From Candidatus Brachybacter algidus (GTDB lineage: Bacteria; Bacteroidota; Bacteroidia; Chitinophagales; Saprospiraceae): a stretch of DNA of 64,000 bases. The notes beneath the pieces were generated by a model. That model saw only the letters and a program-made list of their open reading frames with translations, made no database searches and was not told where the DNA came from. The DNA is taken from contig JADJSK010000002.1 in NCBI GenBank assembly GCA_016711705.1, forward strand, positions 124,001 through 188,000, given 5' to 3'. The position numbers were made by a program, and so were the translations under genes. The first letter of the stretch is position 1. Every line of letters starts with the position of its first letter. Below, in pieces: positions 34,167 to 42,710 of this stretch.

Positions 34167-34200
34167 AAAAAAGGGGAAACTGTTTAAAACAGCTGCCCCC
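34167..34200 (-). terminator. Internal terminator between the TPR and HupE-like genes
   Basis: On the minus strand a GC-rich stem (GGGGCAG..., closing with CCCC) with an inner CTGTT/AACAG helix is followed by a T-run (A-run at 34167-34172). It lies inside the operon and could lower expression of the two distal genes. Confidence 0.6.
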
Positions 34201-34238
34201 CAATACGTGTAAAATATTCAAAAAATGAAATTTCAGAA

Positions 34239-35594
34239 TTAATTTACCATTATTTTTGGATCTATATATTTCGAAATAGCAAGTGCCTCTTTTTTAAGTT
34301 CTTCAGCTTTTGCAGAGTTACCTGCTTTTGAATTGATGAGACTTGCTTTGTAAAGCATATCAGCGCTTTTTATTTTAGTAGTAAATACCTTATCTGAATA
34401 AACCATTGCTGATTTGTAATCTCCCTTCTTATAATTTATCCATGCCATCAAATCATTTGCATCTATATTATCAGGACGAATATCATAATCTTTCTTAGCA
34501 TATTCAAGTGCTTTATCATACTGTTTAGCATCCATATAAGCCATTGCAAATTCTCTCGCGGCATTGTGACTGATATTGCCAACAACTGGTTTATTTTGAG
34601 CCTCAGCCAACAATTTTATCACATCAGAAAATACTTTATCCGCCTTATCTTGTTCTCCATTTAATTCATATAATTCACCTAAGAATGATACAAAAGCCGC
34701 TTCACTCATTTGTGTAATTGCTTTTTTTGCATGAACAATAGCAGATGGATAGTTTTTATTTAATTTATCGACTCTGGCAAGACCCATTTCTGCATGTGGA
34801 TAATCCGGTCTGAATGAAAGTGATTGTTGATATAATGCAGCAGCTTCATTGATTTTTCCTGTGTATAAATAAAGGTCGGCCAAATGAATTCTGGTCCACT
34901 CTGTATTTTCATTACCAGGTATTCCTGCTTCCAGTGCCATCTTCATAGCATCTATAGCGGCTTGATTGTCACCATATATCTGTCTTAAATAAGATGCTCT
35001 TGAATAAGAACGCAAATCAGGACGAATGCTCAACATTTTATCACAATAAGCCACGGCTTCTTTATACTGACCTAGTTCTACACTTGCATCTACCAGTGCA
35101 CCATAAAGACCTGCATTGACAGGATTGATCTTAATGCCTTCAAGTGCCATTTTACGACCTTCTTCGAATTGATGCATATTGAGGTAAACTGCAGATTTGA
35201 GACTATATGACTCTAGCTTACTATTGACATCCGATGCAGGATTATTGATCACTTTGTCCAGCATTTGAACTGCGGCATGATTGTAATAGTCTGCATTCCC
35301 GGTGATCCTACATTCTGTAATATAGATGGATGCCAAGGCAATGTAGGCTTTTGCATCAAAACCTTTTTCTTTGAGGGTATTTACAGATTCCTGATATTTA
35401 TTACGGAGCATATCATACTCCTCTTTTCCTTCTTTGTCATTTTTCCTTGGCAATAATGCCGCAATAGATTCTTCGTCACTTATTTTTATTTCTAGATTAC
35501 TTCCCTCACCTCTACTTTGAGTGCAAGAAGAAAAAGAAATAGTAGTGATTGTAAAAAGGAAAAATATAAGTGATAAATAGTGTAATTTTTTCAT
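34239..35594 (-). CDS. TPR-repeat lipoprotein
   Basis: The 451-residue protein has a lipoprotein signal (TISFSSC, acylated Cys24) and then nine to ten TPR-like helix pairs, such as NADYYNHAAVQMLDKVI, YKEAVAYCDKMLSIRPDL and QYDKALEYAKKDYDIRPD. TPR arrays hold protein complexes together. In this operon it could tether the DUF4331 proteins or link the receptor and permease. It carries no enzyme motif. Hairpins with T-runs lie on both sides, so its level may differ from its neighbours. Confidence 0.82.
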   Translation of the reverse strand: MKKLHYLSLIFFLFTITTISFSSCTQSRGEGSNLEIKISDEESIAALLPRKNDKEGKEEYDMLRNKYQESVNTLKEKGFDAKAYIALASIYITECRITGNADYYNHAAVQMLDKVINNPASDVNSKLESYSLKSAVYLNMHQFEEGRKMALEGIKINPVNAGLYGALVDASVELGQYKEAVAYCDKMLSIRPDLRSYSRASYLRQIYGDNQAAIDAMKMALEAGIPGNENTEWTRIHLADLYLYTGKINEAAALYQQSLSFRPDYPHAEMGLARVDKLNKNYPSAIVHAKKAITQMSEAAFVSFLGELYELNGEQDKADKVFSDVIKLLAEAQNKPVVGNISHNAAREFAMAYMDAKQYDKALEYAKKDYDIRPDNIDANDLMAWINYKKGDYKSAMVYSDKVFTTKIKSADMLYKASLINSKAGNSAKAEELKKEALAISKYIDPKIMVN

Positions 35595-35617
35595 TGTTTT
35601 TGTGAATTATATTTTTT

Positions 35618-35651
35618 AAAAATGGGGTCATCCTTTAAAGTGAATGACCCC
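35618..35651 (-). terminator. Internal terminator between DUF4331 gene A and the TPR gene
   Basis: A perfect 8-bp stem GGGGTCAT/ATGACCCC (35624-35631, 35644-35651) is followed on the minus strand by ATTTTT. It lies inside the operon, after the DUF4331 genes. Confidence 0.75.
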
Positions 35652-35663
35652 TGGAATTAACTG

Positions 35664-37691
35664 TTATCTATCAATTTTTGTCACTTTGACACTTTGGATC
35701 ATTTTGTCATTCAACTGAATGTTAGCGAAGTAAGTACCTGATGGTAATTTACTTTGTTTGAATCTAGAAGTGTATTCACCCGGAGATTTAACACCTTCAT
35801 TAATAGTCTGAATTACTCTACCTGAGATATCAACCAAATTAATTCTGATTGTACCGCTTTGAGCAAGTTTGTACTTAACGTTCAACTCTGCAGTAAATGG
35901 ACTAGGATATGCGTTCAACATTACTTTTGGTGTATTAAGACCAAGATTTTTAGTGGCTAATACATCTCCTGCATAGCTATCTCCTTTGAAACTCTCCCAT
36001 GGAGCAGCTACGAAAGGAAAACATGCCTGGAATGGCTTATCATTCTTAGTTACACCTGCGTTGAAGCTCAATACACTCACTAGATTTGGAGTTACAGGGC
36101 TTTCACCTTCTACATAATCATCATACCACAGACCTATTGCTGCAAGAGCAACACCAGATACTGCTTGTAATTCGATAGTCGTAACATCATCTTCCAGTCT
36201 TCTTCCATTAGGAAATCCATCCATGTTTGGAATAAACTGAATGTCAGTAGTGCCATTAAATTTAGGATCAGTAAGACCCAATACTGCTGCGTTCACTATA
36301 CCCAAAGAGCTGAAATTAGGATCATCTCTCGGTGTAGCAGGAACAGCCATATTTAATCTCAACATGTCACCCAATGAAGGAAGAAAGTTGTTGATAAATG
36401 GTTTGCCAGCTGCTAGTGGATTACCATTTTTGCCTGTAGCTAATTGGTAAGGAGCTAAGTTTGGAACACCAGTATAAAATATTGGTAAAAGATCCACTGC
36501 ACGAGGGCTGTGATCATCCGGAAGTAAAATTGTACCAAACAAAGCATCATCCAATGCAGTTCCGGCTAATGCAGGATTGCCTTTCAAAGGAAATAAGCCT
36601 GGTTGTCCATTTCTAAAGTCAAAAGCACCAAGTGATTTTGATTGGATTCTCAAAGCAGATAGACCTGGTACGGCACCACCGAATTGTGAATCATCCATGT
36701 AAAGAGCTAGCTCAGGATTCGTAAAGTATGGAGCGAATTGAATATCATCACCGTAAGGTGTAACTATGTTCCATAAGTCTTTTGATCCGATTGGAATAAT
36801 CGCTTCATTAGTCAAAGGCATTCCAAGTCTTGAAACCTGGATCCAGTTGCCTGAAGTAGTTGGTTCTGTTCCATCAGCACTCAATACTGTCATCGCAGGA
36901 CGGCTAGAAGAAGCCCATACACCAATCACAAATTCAGGATCAAGGATGCTTGCTGCTTTGTCAACTGTCTTACCATCTTTCTGAAGATTTTCAATCGGAA
37001 CTTCGATTACGATTGAATGGCAATTAAATTTAGCCACTCCATCTCTCGCTTCACCTTCTTTTCTGAACCCACCAGCATCGAATATACCTCCTAGGTCAAC
37101 AAAAAATGGATCGTCAACAGGACCGCAGAATACTTTTTCACCGGTGGTTGCTTCAGAAACTGCTGCTGCCATTAGAGCACTGTATGTAGTGCCAAGACCT
37201 ACTGTAGAATTCTCGATAGAGCGTGGACCGATATTCGGTGGAGGTACTACTCCATTGATGATGATCGGTGTAAATGTTACACCTGCATCAGTACTTTTTT
37301 CACAAGTATAGGTTGTTTTAACATTCTGTAAACCTAATCTGATATTGAAGAAAGTAGAAGGATCTTCATCTATTCTACTGAAAGTGAATCTGTATGTGAC
37401 TTCGTCACCAAGTTTAGAAGCGTCATTGTCGACGTGGATCTCATATCTGATATTCTGACCGAAAGTGTACCAATTTGGTCCACCTGCAGGATGCTCGAAT
37501 GGAATGTAATTTGCAACCAAGATGATTGAATTAGTATTACATGGACTTCTGAAAGCATATACATCCGTATTATCCGCTAATGCATCATAAGAGATTAATG
37601 GTGCTTCTCTGTGCGAGGAAGCTAGTAAAGAATTATTCAGGATCAAGCACATGAATATGCCCAATAATGAAGTATATATTAATTTTTTCAT
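35664..37691 (-). CDS. DUF4331 protein A, with T9SS sorting domain
   Basis: The 675-residue secreted protein has a signal peptide (cleavage near LLAS, residue 25) followed directly by SSHREAPLISYDALADNTDVYAF, the DUF4331 hallmark. Later come NIRLGLQN, VEVPIENLQKDG-like, SRLGMPLTNEAIIP, VDLLPIFYTGVPNLAPYQLA and NMDGFPNGRRLEDDV. It ends with a T9SS domain, LNAYPSPFTAELNVKYKL to SVKVTKIDR. DUF4331 proteins have no assigned function. The repeated Asp, His and Glu in the hallmark segment suggest metal binding. It is about two-thirds identical by eye to the gene just upstream, and only this copy has the sorting tail. Confidence 0.85.
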   Translation of the reverse strand: MKKLIYTSLLGIFMCLILNNSLLASSHREAPLISYDALADNTDVYAFRSPCNTNSIILVANYIPFEHPAGGPNWYTFGQNIRYEIHVDNDASKLGDEVTYRFTFSRIDEDPSTFFNIRLGLQNVKTTYTCEKSTDAGVTFTPIIINGVVPPPNIGPRSIENSTVGLGTTYSALMAAAVSEATTGEKVFCGPVDDPFFVDLGGIFDAGGFRKEGEARDGVAKFNCHSIVIEVPIENLQKDGKTVDKAASILDPEFVIGVWASSSRPAMTVLSADGTEPTTSGNWIQVSRLGMPLTNEAIIPIGSKDLWNIVTPYGDDIQFAPYFTNPELALYMDDSQFGGAVPGLSALRIQSKSLGAFDFRNGQPGLFPLKGNPALAGTALDDALFGTILLPDDHSPRAVDLLPIFYTGVPNLAPYQLATGKNGNPLAAGKPFINNFLPSLGDMLRLNMAVPATPRDDPNFSSLGIVNAAVLGLTDPKFNGTTDIQFIPNMDGFPNGRRLEDDVTTIELQAVSGVALAAIGLWYDDYVEGESPVTPNLVSVLSFNAGVTKNDKPFQACFPFVAAPWESFKGDSYAGDVLATKNLGLNTPKVMLNAYPSPFTAELNVKYKLAQSGTIRINLVDISGRVIQTINEGVKSPGEYTSRFKQSKLPSGTYFANIQLNDKMIQSVKVTKIDR

Positions 37692-37782
37692 TGAAAATTT
37701 ATTTTATTATTTCAGTTTAACACTTGTTGTAAATTCAACTTTGGTCAATTATGAAATATATTAATTAAACTAATTTCTGTTT

Positions 37783-39540
37783 TTAAAATCTGTCCTGAAG
37801 TGTGTAATCGTAACCTCTCCATGGAATCTGAACATATGGGAAAGATTTCTTGAAAGGAACATCATTTTTAGTAGGTCCTGCTGTAAAGCTTAATACACTT
37901 ACTAAATGAGGAGTCACAGGACTAGGATCGCCAGGTACATAATCATCATACCAAAGTCCGATAGCTGCAAGAGCGACACCGGCTACTGCCTGAAGCTCTA
38001 TTGTAGTAACATCATCTTCAAGTCTTCTTCCATTTGGAAAACCATCCATGTTAGGAATAAACTGGATATCAGTCGTACCATTATATGCAGGATCTGTAAG
38101 ACCAAGTACTGCTGCATTTACAATACCTAATGAACTGAAGGCTGGATCATTTCTATCTGTAGGAGGTACAGCCATATTCAATCTCAACATATCACCTAAA
38201 GTAGGTAGAAAGTTGTTGATAAAAGGCTTACCGGCTGCAAGAGGATTACCACCTTTACCTGTAGCTAATTGGTAAGGAGCAAGGTTAGGAACACCTGTGT
38301 AGAATATTGGTAGTAGATCTACTGCGCGAGGACTTTTTTCATCCGGCAAAAGAATAGTACCAAATATTGCATCATCCAAAGCTGTTCCGGCAACTGCAGG
38401 ACTTCCTTTTAGACCAAACAAGCCTGGTTTGCCATTTCTAAAGTCAAACGCACCCAATGATACTTTCTGAATTCTAAGTCCGTTCAATGCAGGAACTGCG
38501 CCACCAAACTGAGAATCATCCATGTACAATGCTAATTCAGGATTGCTGAAATATTTAGCAAATTGTAGGTCATTTTCAGGAGTCGTTGCATTCCAAAGAT
38601 CTTTCGACTGTAATGGAATAATCGCTTCATTAGTCAAAGGCATACCCAATCTGGATACCTGAACCCAATCACCACTGAAAGACATACTGCCATCCAGGTT
38701 TAATGTTTTGATTTGTTGTCTGCTGGCTGAAGCCCATACTCCAATGACGAAATCACCATCAAGAATACTTGTCGCAGCGGAAACATCTTTTCCGTCTTTT
38801 TGTAACATCTTGATAGGAATATTCAAAACAATGCTATGAACATTGAATCTGGCTACACCGTCTTTCGTTGGATTGACATCATTGCCTTCAGGTCTGAAAT
38901 TACCAAGATCGAATGCACCTGCCAAATCCACAAAGAAGGGATCGTCAGCTGGTCCACAAAATGCTTTTTCACCTGTAGTAGCTGTAATGATACCTTGCTG
39001 TACAAGCACATCATAACTAGATACACCTAAACCAACCGGAGAACTCTCGATAGAACGAGGACCGATATTGGCTGGTGGAACTATACCATCTGTAATGATA
39101 GTAACAAATGTGGCACCACCATCTGTGCTTTTCTCACAGGTATAAGTTGTTTTAAGATTCTGAAGACCTAATCGAATGTTGAAAAACGTCGTAGGATCTT
39201 CGTTCTTACTACTAAAAGTAAATCTGTAAGTAATGTCGTCCTTTGTGGTTGCAGTGCTGTTCTTGATATGAATCTCATATCTTACGTTGGTACCAAATGT
39301 ATAATAGTTAGGACCTCCTTCCGGTGATTGAAAAGGAATGTAGTTAGCTATTATAGTAATTGTGTTAGGATCATCAGGACTTCTGAAGGCATATAAATCA
39401 GTATTATCTGCCTGTGGATCTGATGAAATTAGTGGTGCCTCTCTGTGACTGGAGGCGAACAAATCTGAATTCAAAAAAAACATGATCGCTAGCAAGCATG
39501 TTTTTCCAACCAAATAAGTTGTGTAAGTACTTCTTTTCAT
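37783..39540 (-). CDS. DUF4331 protein B, without sorting domain
   Basis: The 585-residue secreted paralogue has a signal peptide (AIMFFLNSDLFAS) followed by SSHREAPLISSDPQADNTDLYAF. It tracks protein A along its whole DUF4331 region, including SRLGMPLTNEAIIP and NMDGFPNGRRLEDDV, but ends at WRGYDYTLQDRF, where A continues into its T9SS tail. It would therefore stay in the periplasm or leave by another route. First gene of the operon, 91 bases ahead of A, and probably a product of tandem duplication. Confidence 0.85.
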   Translation of the reverse strand: MKRSTYTTYLVGKTCLLAIMFFLNSDLFASSHREAPLISSDPQADNTDLYAFRSPDDPNTITIIANYIPFQSPEGGPNYYTFGTNVRYEIHIKNSTATTKDDITYRFTFSSKNEDPTTFFNIRLGLQNLKTTYTCEKSTDGGATFVTIITDGIVPPANIGPRSIESSPVGLGVSSYDVLVQQGIITATTGEKAFCGPADDPFFVDLAGAFDLGNFRPEGNDVNPTKDGVARFNVHSIVLNIPIKMLQKDGKDVSAATSILDGDFVIGVWASASRQQIKTLNLDGSMSFSGDWVQVSRLGMPLTNEAIIPLQSKDLWNATTPENDLQFAKYFSNPELALYMDDSQFGGAVPALNGLRIQKVSLGAFDFRNGKPGLFGLKGSPAVAGTALDDAIFGTILLPDEKSPRAVDLLPIFYTGVPNLAPYQLATGKGGNPLAAGKPFINNFLPTLGDMLRLNMAVPPTDRNDPAFSSLGIVNAAVLGLTDPAYNGTTDIQFIPNMDGFPNGRRLEDDVTTIELQAVAGVALAAIGLWYDDYVPGDPSPVTPHLVSVLSFTAGPTKNDVPFKKSFPYVQIPWRGYDYTLQDRF

Positions 39541-40000
39541 TCTAAATATTTTTTAGTTATGATGTAGTTACGTACCTAAAGATTGTTTGGATGTTGAAAT
39601 GTTAAAAAAATATTGAAAACCCTATAGTTGACTTAGGTCATAGAAATATTAGAACTATGAAGATATTCAGCCTTGCTATATAGAATCAACCAAGGCTGTC
39701 TTTTCAGAACATATTGAGGCCATTTCGTAACATCAACATGGAAATAAGATATCTTATAGATAAAACCACTTATTTTTGGAGTTGGATGAAGATAAATTAT
39801 GCATTGTATTCCAGTCTTGTTGACCCAAATTTTGAAAGCTTAAATACTTAACTCTAATTATTAAATTTCTGAGTAAGCAATATCTTGATGGTTTGCATTA
39901 TAGCATGGACTTATTGTATATTGCCTTTATTTCAAAGAATTTAAAATTTTATAAGCACACTTAAATAAAATTGAACCAAATACTTTTGCTCAATAACATA
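39541..40000. other. Divergent control region between DUF4331 operon and sensor kinase
   Basis: This 460-bp gap must hold divergent promoters. A TAnnTTTG-type box, TACTTTTG, at 39981-39988 lies close to the kinase start but lacks a well-placed TTG. I see no hairpin, repeat or RNA gene. Confidence 0.5.
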
Positions 40001-41797
40001 ATGAAGTTTAACAGAATATCGATTATTAGGATTGCTTATTGCATAGTGATATTTCTATTTTCAAATATTGAAGCAACTGCACAGAACAATGAATTTTTAA
40101 AAAAGCAATATGAAAGGCTGGAGGAATTATTGTTAAAAGAAAATGACATAGAAGCAAACAGGATTGCTGATTCAATTATTAAACTTTCACCTAAGGGTTC
40201 ATTGGACCATGATTTTCTAATGATACTTCATGAAAAAGGAAAGGCTCTGGAATTTCTTACCCGTTATGTGGAAAGTCTTAACATATATTTTGATGTTTTA
40301 AATAGAAGTAAAAAAGCTAAAGATCATTTTGCAGAGGCACTTACTTATTTATCCCTAGCCAGGATCTATGATAATTTATCAAGAAAAGAAGAGTTTAAAA
40401 GCAATTTGGATAATGCCCGATCAATTATTCATAATTATGATATCAATTATTTAAGAGCGGAACTTGCTATTCGGAGCGCATCTTATCACAGATTTTTTGG
40501 AGGAAGAGACAGCAGTCTATTTTATACAAAACAGGGAATTTATTATGCTAATAAATATCAAATCAAAAAACTTATTCCTGATGGCTATTTGATGATGGGA
40601 CACCTATCTACTAAAAATGAAGAAAAAATCGGATATTATAAGAAAGCTGCTTCAATATTTAGAAAATATAAAAACGATTTTGGTGCCGCTTCTCAATACT
40701 TGAATGTGGCTCATTACTACAGTAGAGATAGTAATTATGTCAATGTGAAAATAAATTTGGATAGTGCCAGATACATGATTTTTAATAAATATTCAACGGA
40801 TCTTGAATTATACTATCTGAAATATAGATACCAAAGTCAAATAGCCGAATATTATGAACATTTTGGGAAATTAGATTCATCCAATTACTATTTAAAATTA
40901 AGCCATATATATAGAGATTCGGCAGATAGGGTAGCATTGAGTGACAAGGTATTGAAATATGAAGTAGATATTGCTGTATTAAAGGAAAAGCAACAACAAA
41001 GTGAGCTAAAATCACGATCTTATTATTTATTAATTGCCCTAATAGCTGCGTCCACAATCTCCTTGCTTCTCTGGTGGTTTTTAAGAAAAAATACCAATAA
41101 AAATAATATAATTCAAAGGAAAAACGAAGTAATTCTGGATCAAAATATAGAATTGGAAAGGCTCCTTCTTCATCAGAAAAAACTATTATCTGAAGTGCAC
41201 CATAGAGTAAAAAACAATTTACAACTTGTTATTAGCTTAATGGCCATTAAAAGTAATGCTTCAGACAATCAGATCTTCAAAGACGATCTGGAGGACATCG
41301 CAAGCAAAATACAAAGCATGTCGCTCATTCATGAGCAGTTGTATCGGGTTGGCGAATTTTCTGTCATAAATATTTCTGACTACCTGACCGATATAGCGAA
41401 TTATTTTAAAGACATTCTTAAAAATGACATGCCCATTGAAATTAAAACTGATGTTAATAATGAAATAAATCTAAATATTGAAACTACATTGCCCATAGGA
41501 ATTATTATAGTGGAATTACTAAATAATTCTATTAAATATGCACGCCCTGTAAATGATCATTTAATAATAAACATAGATCTTCATCAAGTAAATTCAGAGT
41601 ATCTACTTGCTTATGCAGATAATGGAATTGAAATAACTCCCAATAAGAAAGGATTAGGCACTTTATTAATTGAAAATATGGGGCGTCAGTTAAATGGTAG
41701 AACAACATATCTGCAAACTGCCGGTTTTTCTTACAAACTTCTATTCATACAAAAACAAGTTTCTGCAATTGATATAGATCCGAACAATAATAAATAA
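40001..41797 (+). CDS. TPR-containing sensor histidine kinase (HisKA_2 type)
   Basis: The 598-residue protein has a signal/anchor segment, about 300 residues of TPR-like helices in the periplasm, one membrane helix (YYLLIALIAASTISLLLWWF, about 341-360), a short coiled coil, and a kinase core. The H-box reads EVHHRVKNNLQLV (His400/401), the N-box ELLNNSIKYA, followed by a G-box KGLGTLLIENMGRQL. This is the usual Bacteroidota partner of LytTR regulators, and one follows 16 bases downstream. I use the ATG at 40001; an earlier TTG at 39971 adds ten residues. The likely targets are the surface-protein genes that follow. Confidence 0.88.
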   Translation: MKFNRISIIRIAYCIVIFLFSNIEATAQNNEFLKKQYERLEELLLKENDIEANRIADSIIKLSPKGSLDHDFLMILHEKGKALEFLTRYVESLNIYFDVLNRSKKAKDHFAEALTYLSLARIYDNLSRKEEFKSNLDNARSIIHNYDINYLRAELAIRSASYHRFFGGRDSSLFYTKQGIYYANKYQIKKLIPDGYLMMGHLSTKNEEKIGYYKKAASIFRKYKNDFGAASQYLNVAHYYSRDSNYVNVKINLDSARYMIFNKYSTDLELYYLKYRYQSQIAEYYEHFGKLDSSNYYLKLSHIYRDSADRVALSDKVLKYEVDIAVLKEKQQQSELKSRSYYLLIALIAASTISLLLWWFLRKNTNKNNIIQRKNEVILDQNIELERLLLHQKKLLSEVHHRVKNNLQLVISLMAIKSNASDNQIFKDDLEDIASKIQSMSLIHEQLYRVGEFSVINISDYLTDIANYFKDILKNDMPIEIKTDVNNEINLNIETTLPIGIIIVELLNNSIKYARPVNDHLIINIDLHQVNSEYLLAYADNGIEITPNKKGLGTLLIENMGRQLNGRTTYLQTAGFSYKLLFIQKQVSAIDIDPNNNK

Positions 41798-41813
41798 TGA
41801 AACGATAAACTTC

Positions 41814-42524
41814 ATGAAATCAATTTCTGTAACTATTGTAGAGGACGAATTACTGATAGCCGAAAGTATTAGAATTTATTTAATTGAAAGAGGTCATCAG
41901 GTTGTCGACATATGCATTTCCTATGAAGAAGCCATCGCATCATTGAACAATAATCCTCCGGATATTTTCCTTTTAGACATTAGATTGTATGGAGACAAGT
42001 CCGGAATTGATGTAGCTCACCATATAGCTCAAAATACTTCAATTCCTTATGTATTCCTCACCTCTCAATATGATGAAGTAATACTTAAACGAGCAATTGC
42101 CACTTCGCCATTCGGTTACCTAACAAAGCCCTTTCGAAAAGAGACACTTTGGACCACTATCGAAACCTCCTTCCACCTTTCAGAAGGGCAAAAGTCTTCA
42201 GAGGTATACCTTCAGGTTTTCGACGGTCAAAAGAACCACAAAGTGAGTTTGAAGGAAATAATATATATAAAATCAGAACATGTCTATATCGAAATATTTC
42301 TTAATTCAGGTGAAAGTATTTTAATCCGAAAAACTATAACTGACTTTTTAGAAACATTAAATGATGATAATTTTTTAATGCCCCACAGGAGTTTCATTGT
42401 CAATACGAAGTACATTAATTCCTGGGATCAGAATAATATTTATTTAAACACTGTGGAAATACCTATAAGTAGGAGTAGAAAAAAAAGTGTGCTTGAAACT
42501 TTGACGAAAATTAACGAGAAATAA
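41814..42524 (+). CDS. LytTR-family response regulator
   Basis: The 236-residue protein has a receiver domain (VTIVEDE at 6-12, phospho-acceptor Asp55 in IFLLDIRL, VFLTSQ and LTKPF) and a C-terminal LytTR DNA-binding domain from about residue 138 (EIIYIKSEHVYIEIFL, MPHRSFIVNTKYI). LytTR proteins bind direct repeats upstream of targets. The gene is coupled to the kinase just upstream and lies 186 bases before the surface-protein block, so control of that block is likely, though not shown. Confidence 0.92.
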   Translation: MKSISVTIVEDELLIAESIRIYLIERGHQVVDICISYEEAIASLNNNPPDIFLLDIRLYGDKSGIDVAHHIAQNTSIPYVFLTSQYDEVILKRAIATSPFGYLTKPFRKETLWTTIETSFHLSEGQKSSEVYLQVFDGQKNHKVSLKEIIYIKSEHVYIEIFLNSGESILIRKTITDFLETLNDDNFLMPHRSFIVNTKYINSWDQNNIYLNTVEIPISRSRKKSVLETLTKINEK

Positions 42525-42710
42525 TTCACATTTAAATTATAATTCTAAGCTGCTGATAATTTCCGTTTAATCCATATTATTATAAATCACTAATTCCTTT
42601 CAGAACATTATCACGACCTTTCAGAACTTGATAACGTATAAGTTTTCCTGGTCAGTCATTTGTTTATACATTTAATTCTATTTTTTAAGCATTTACACTT
42701 ACTCGATACA

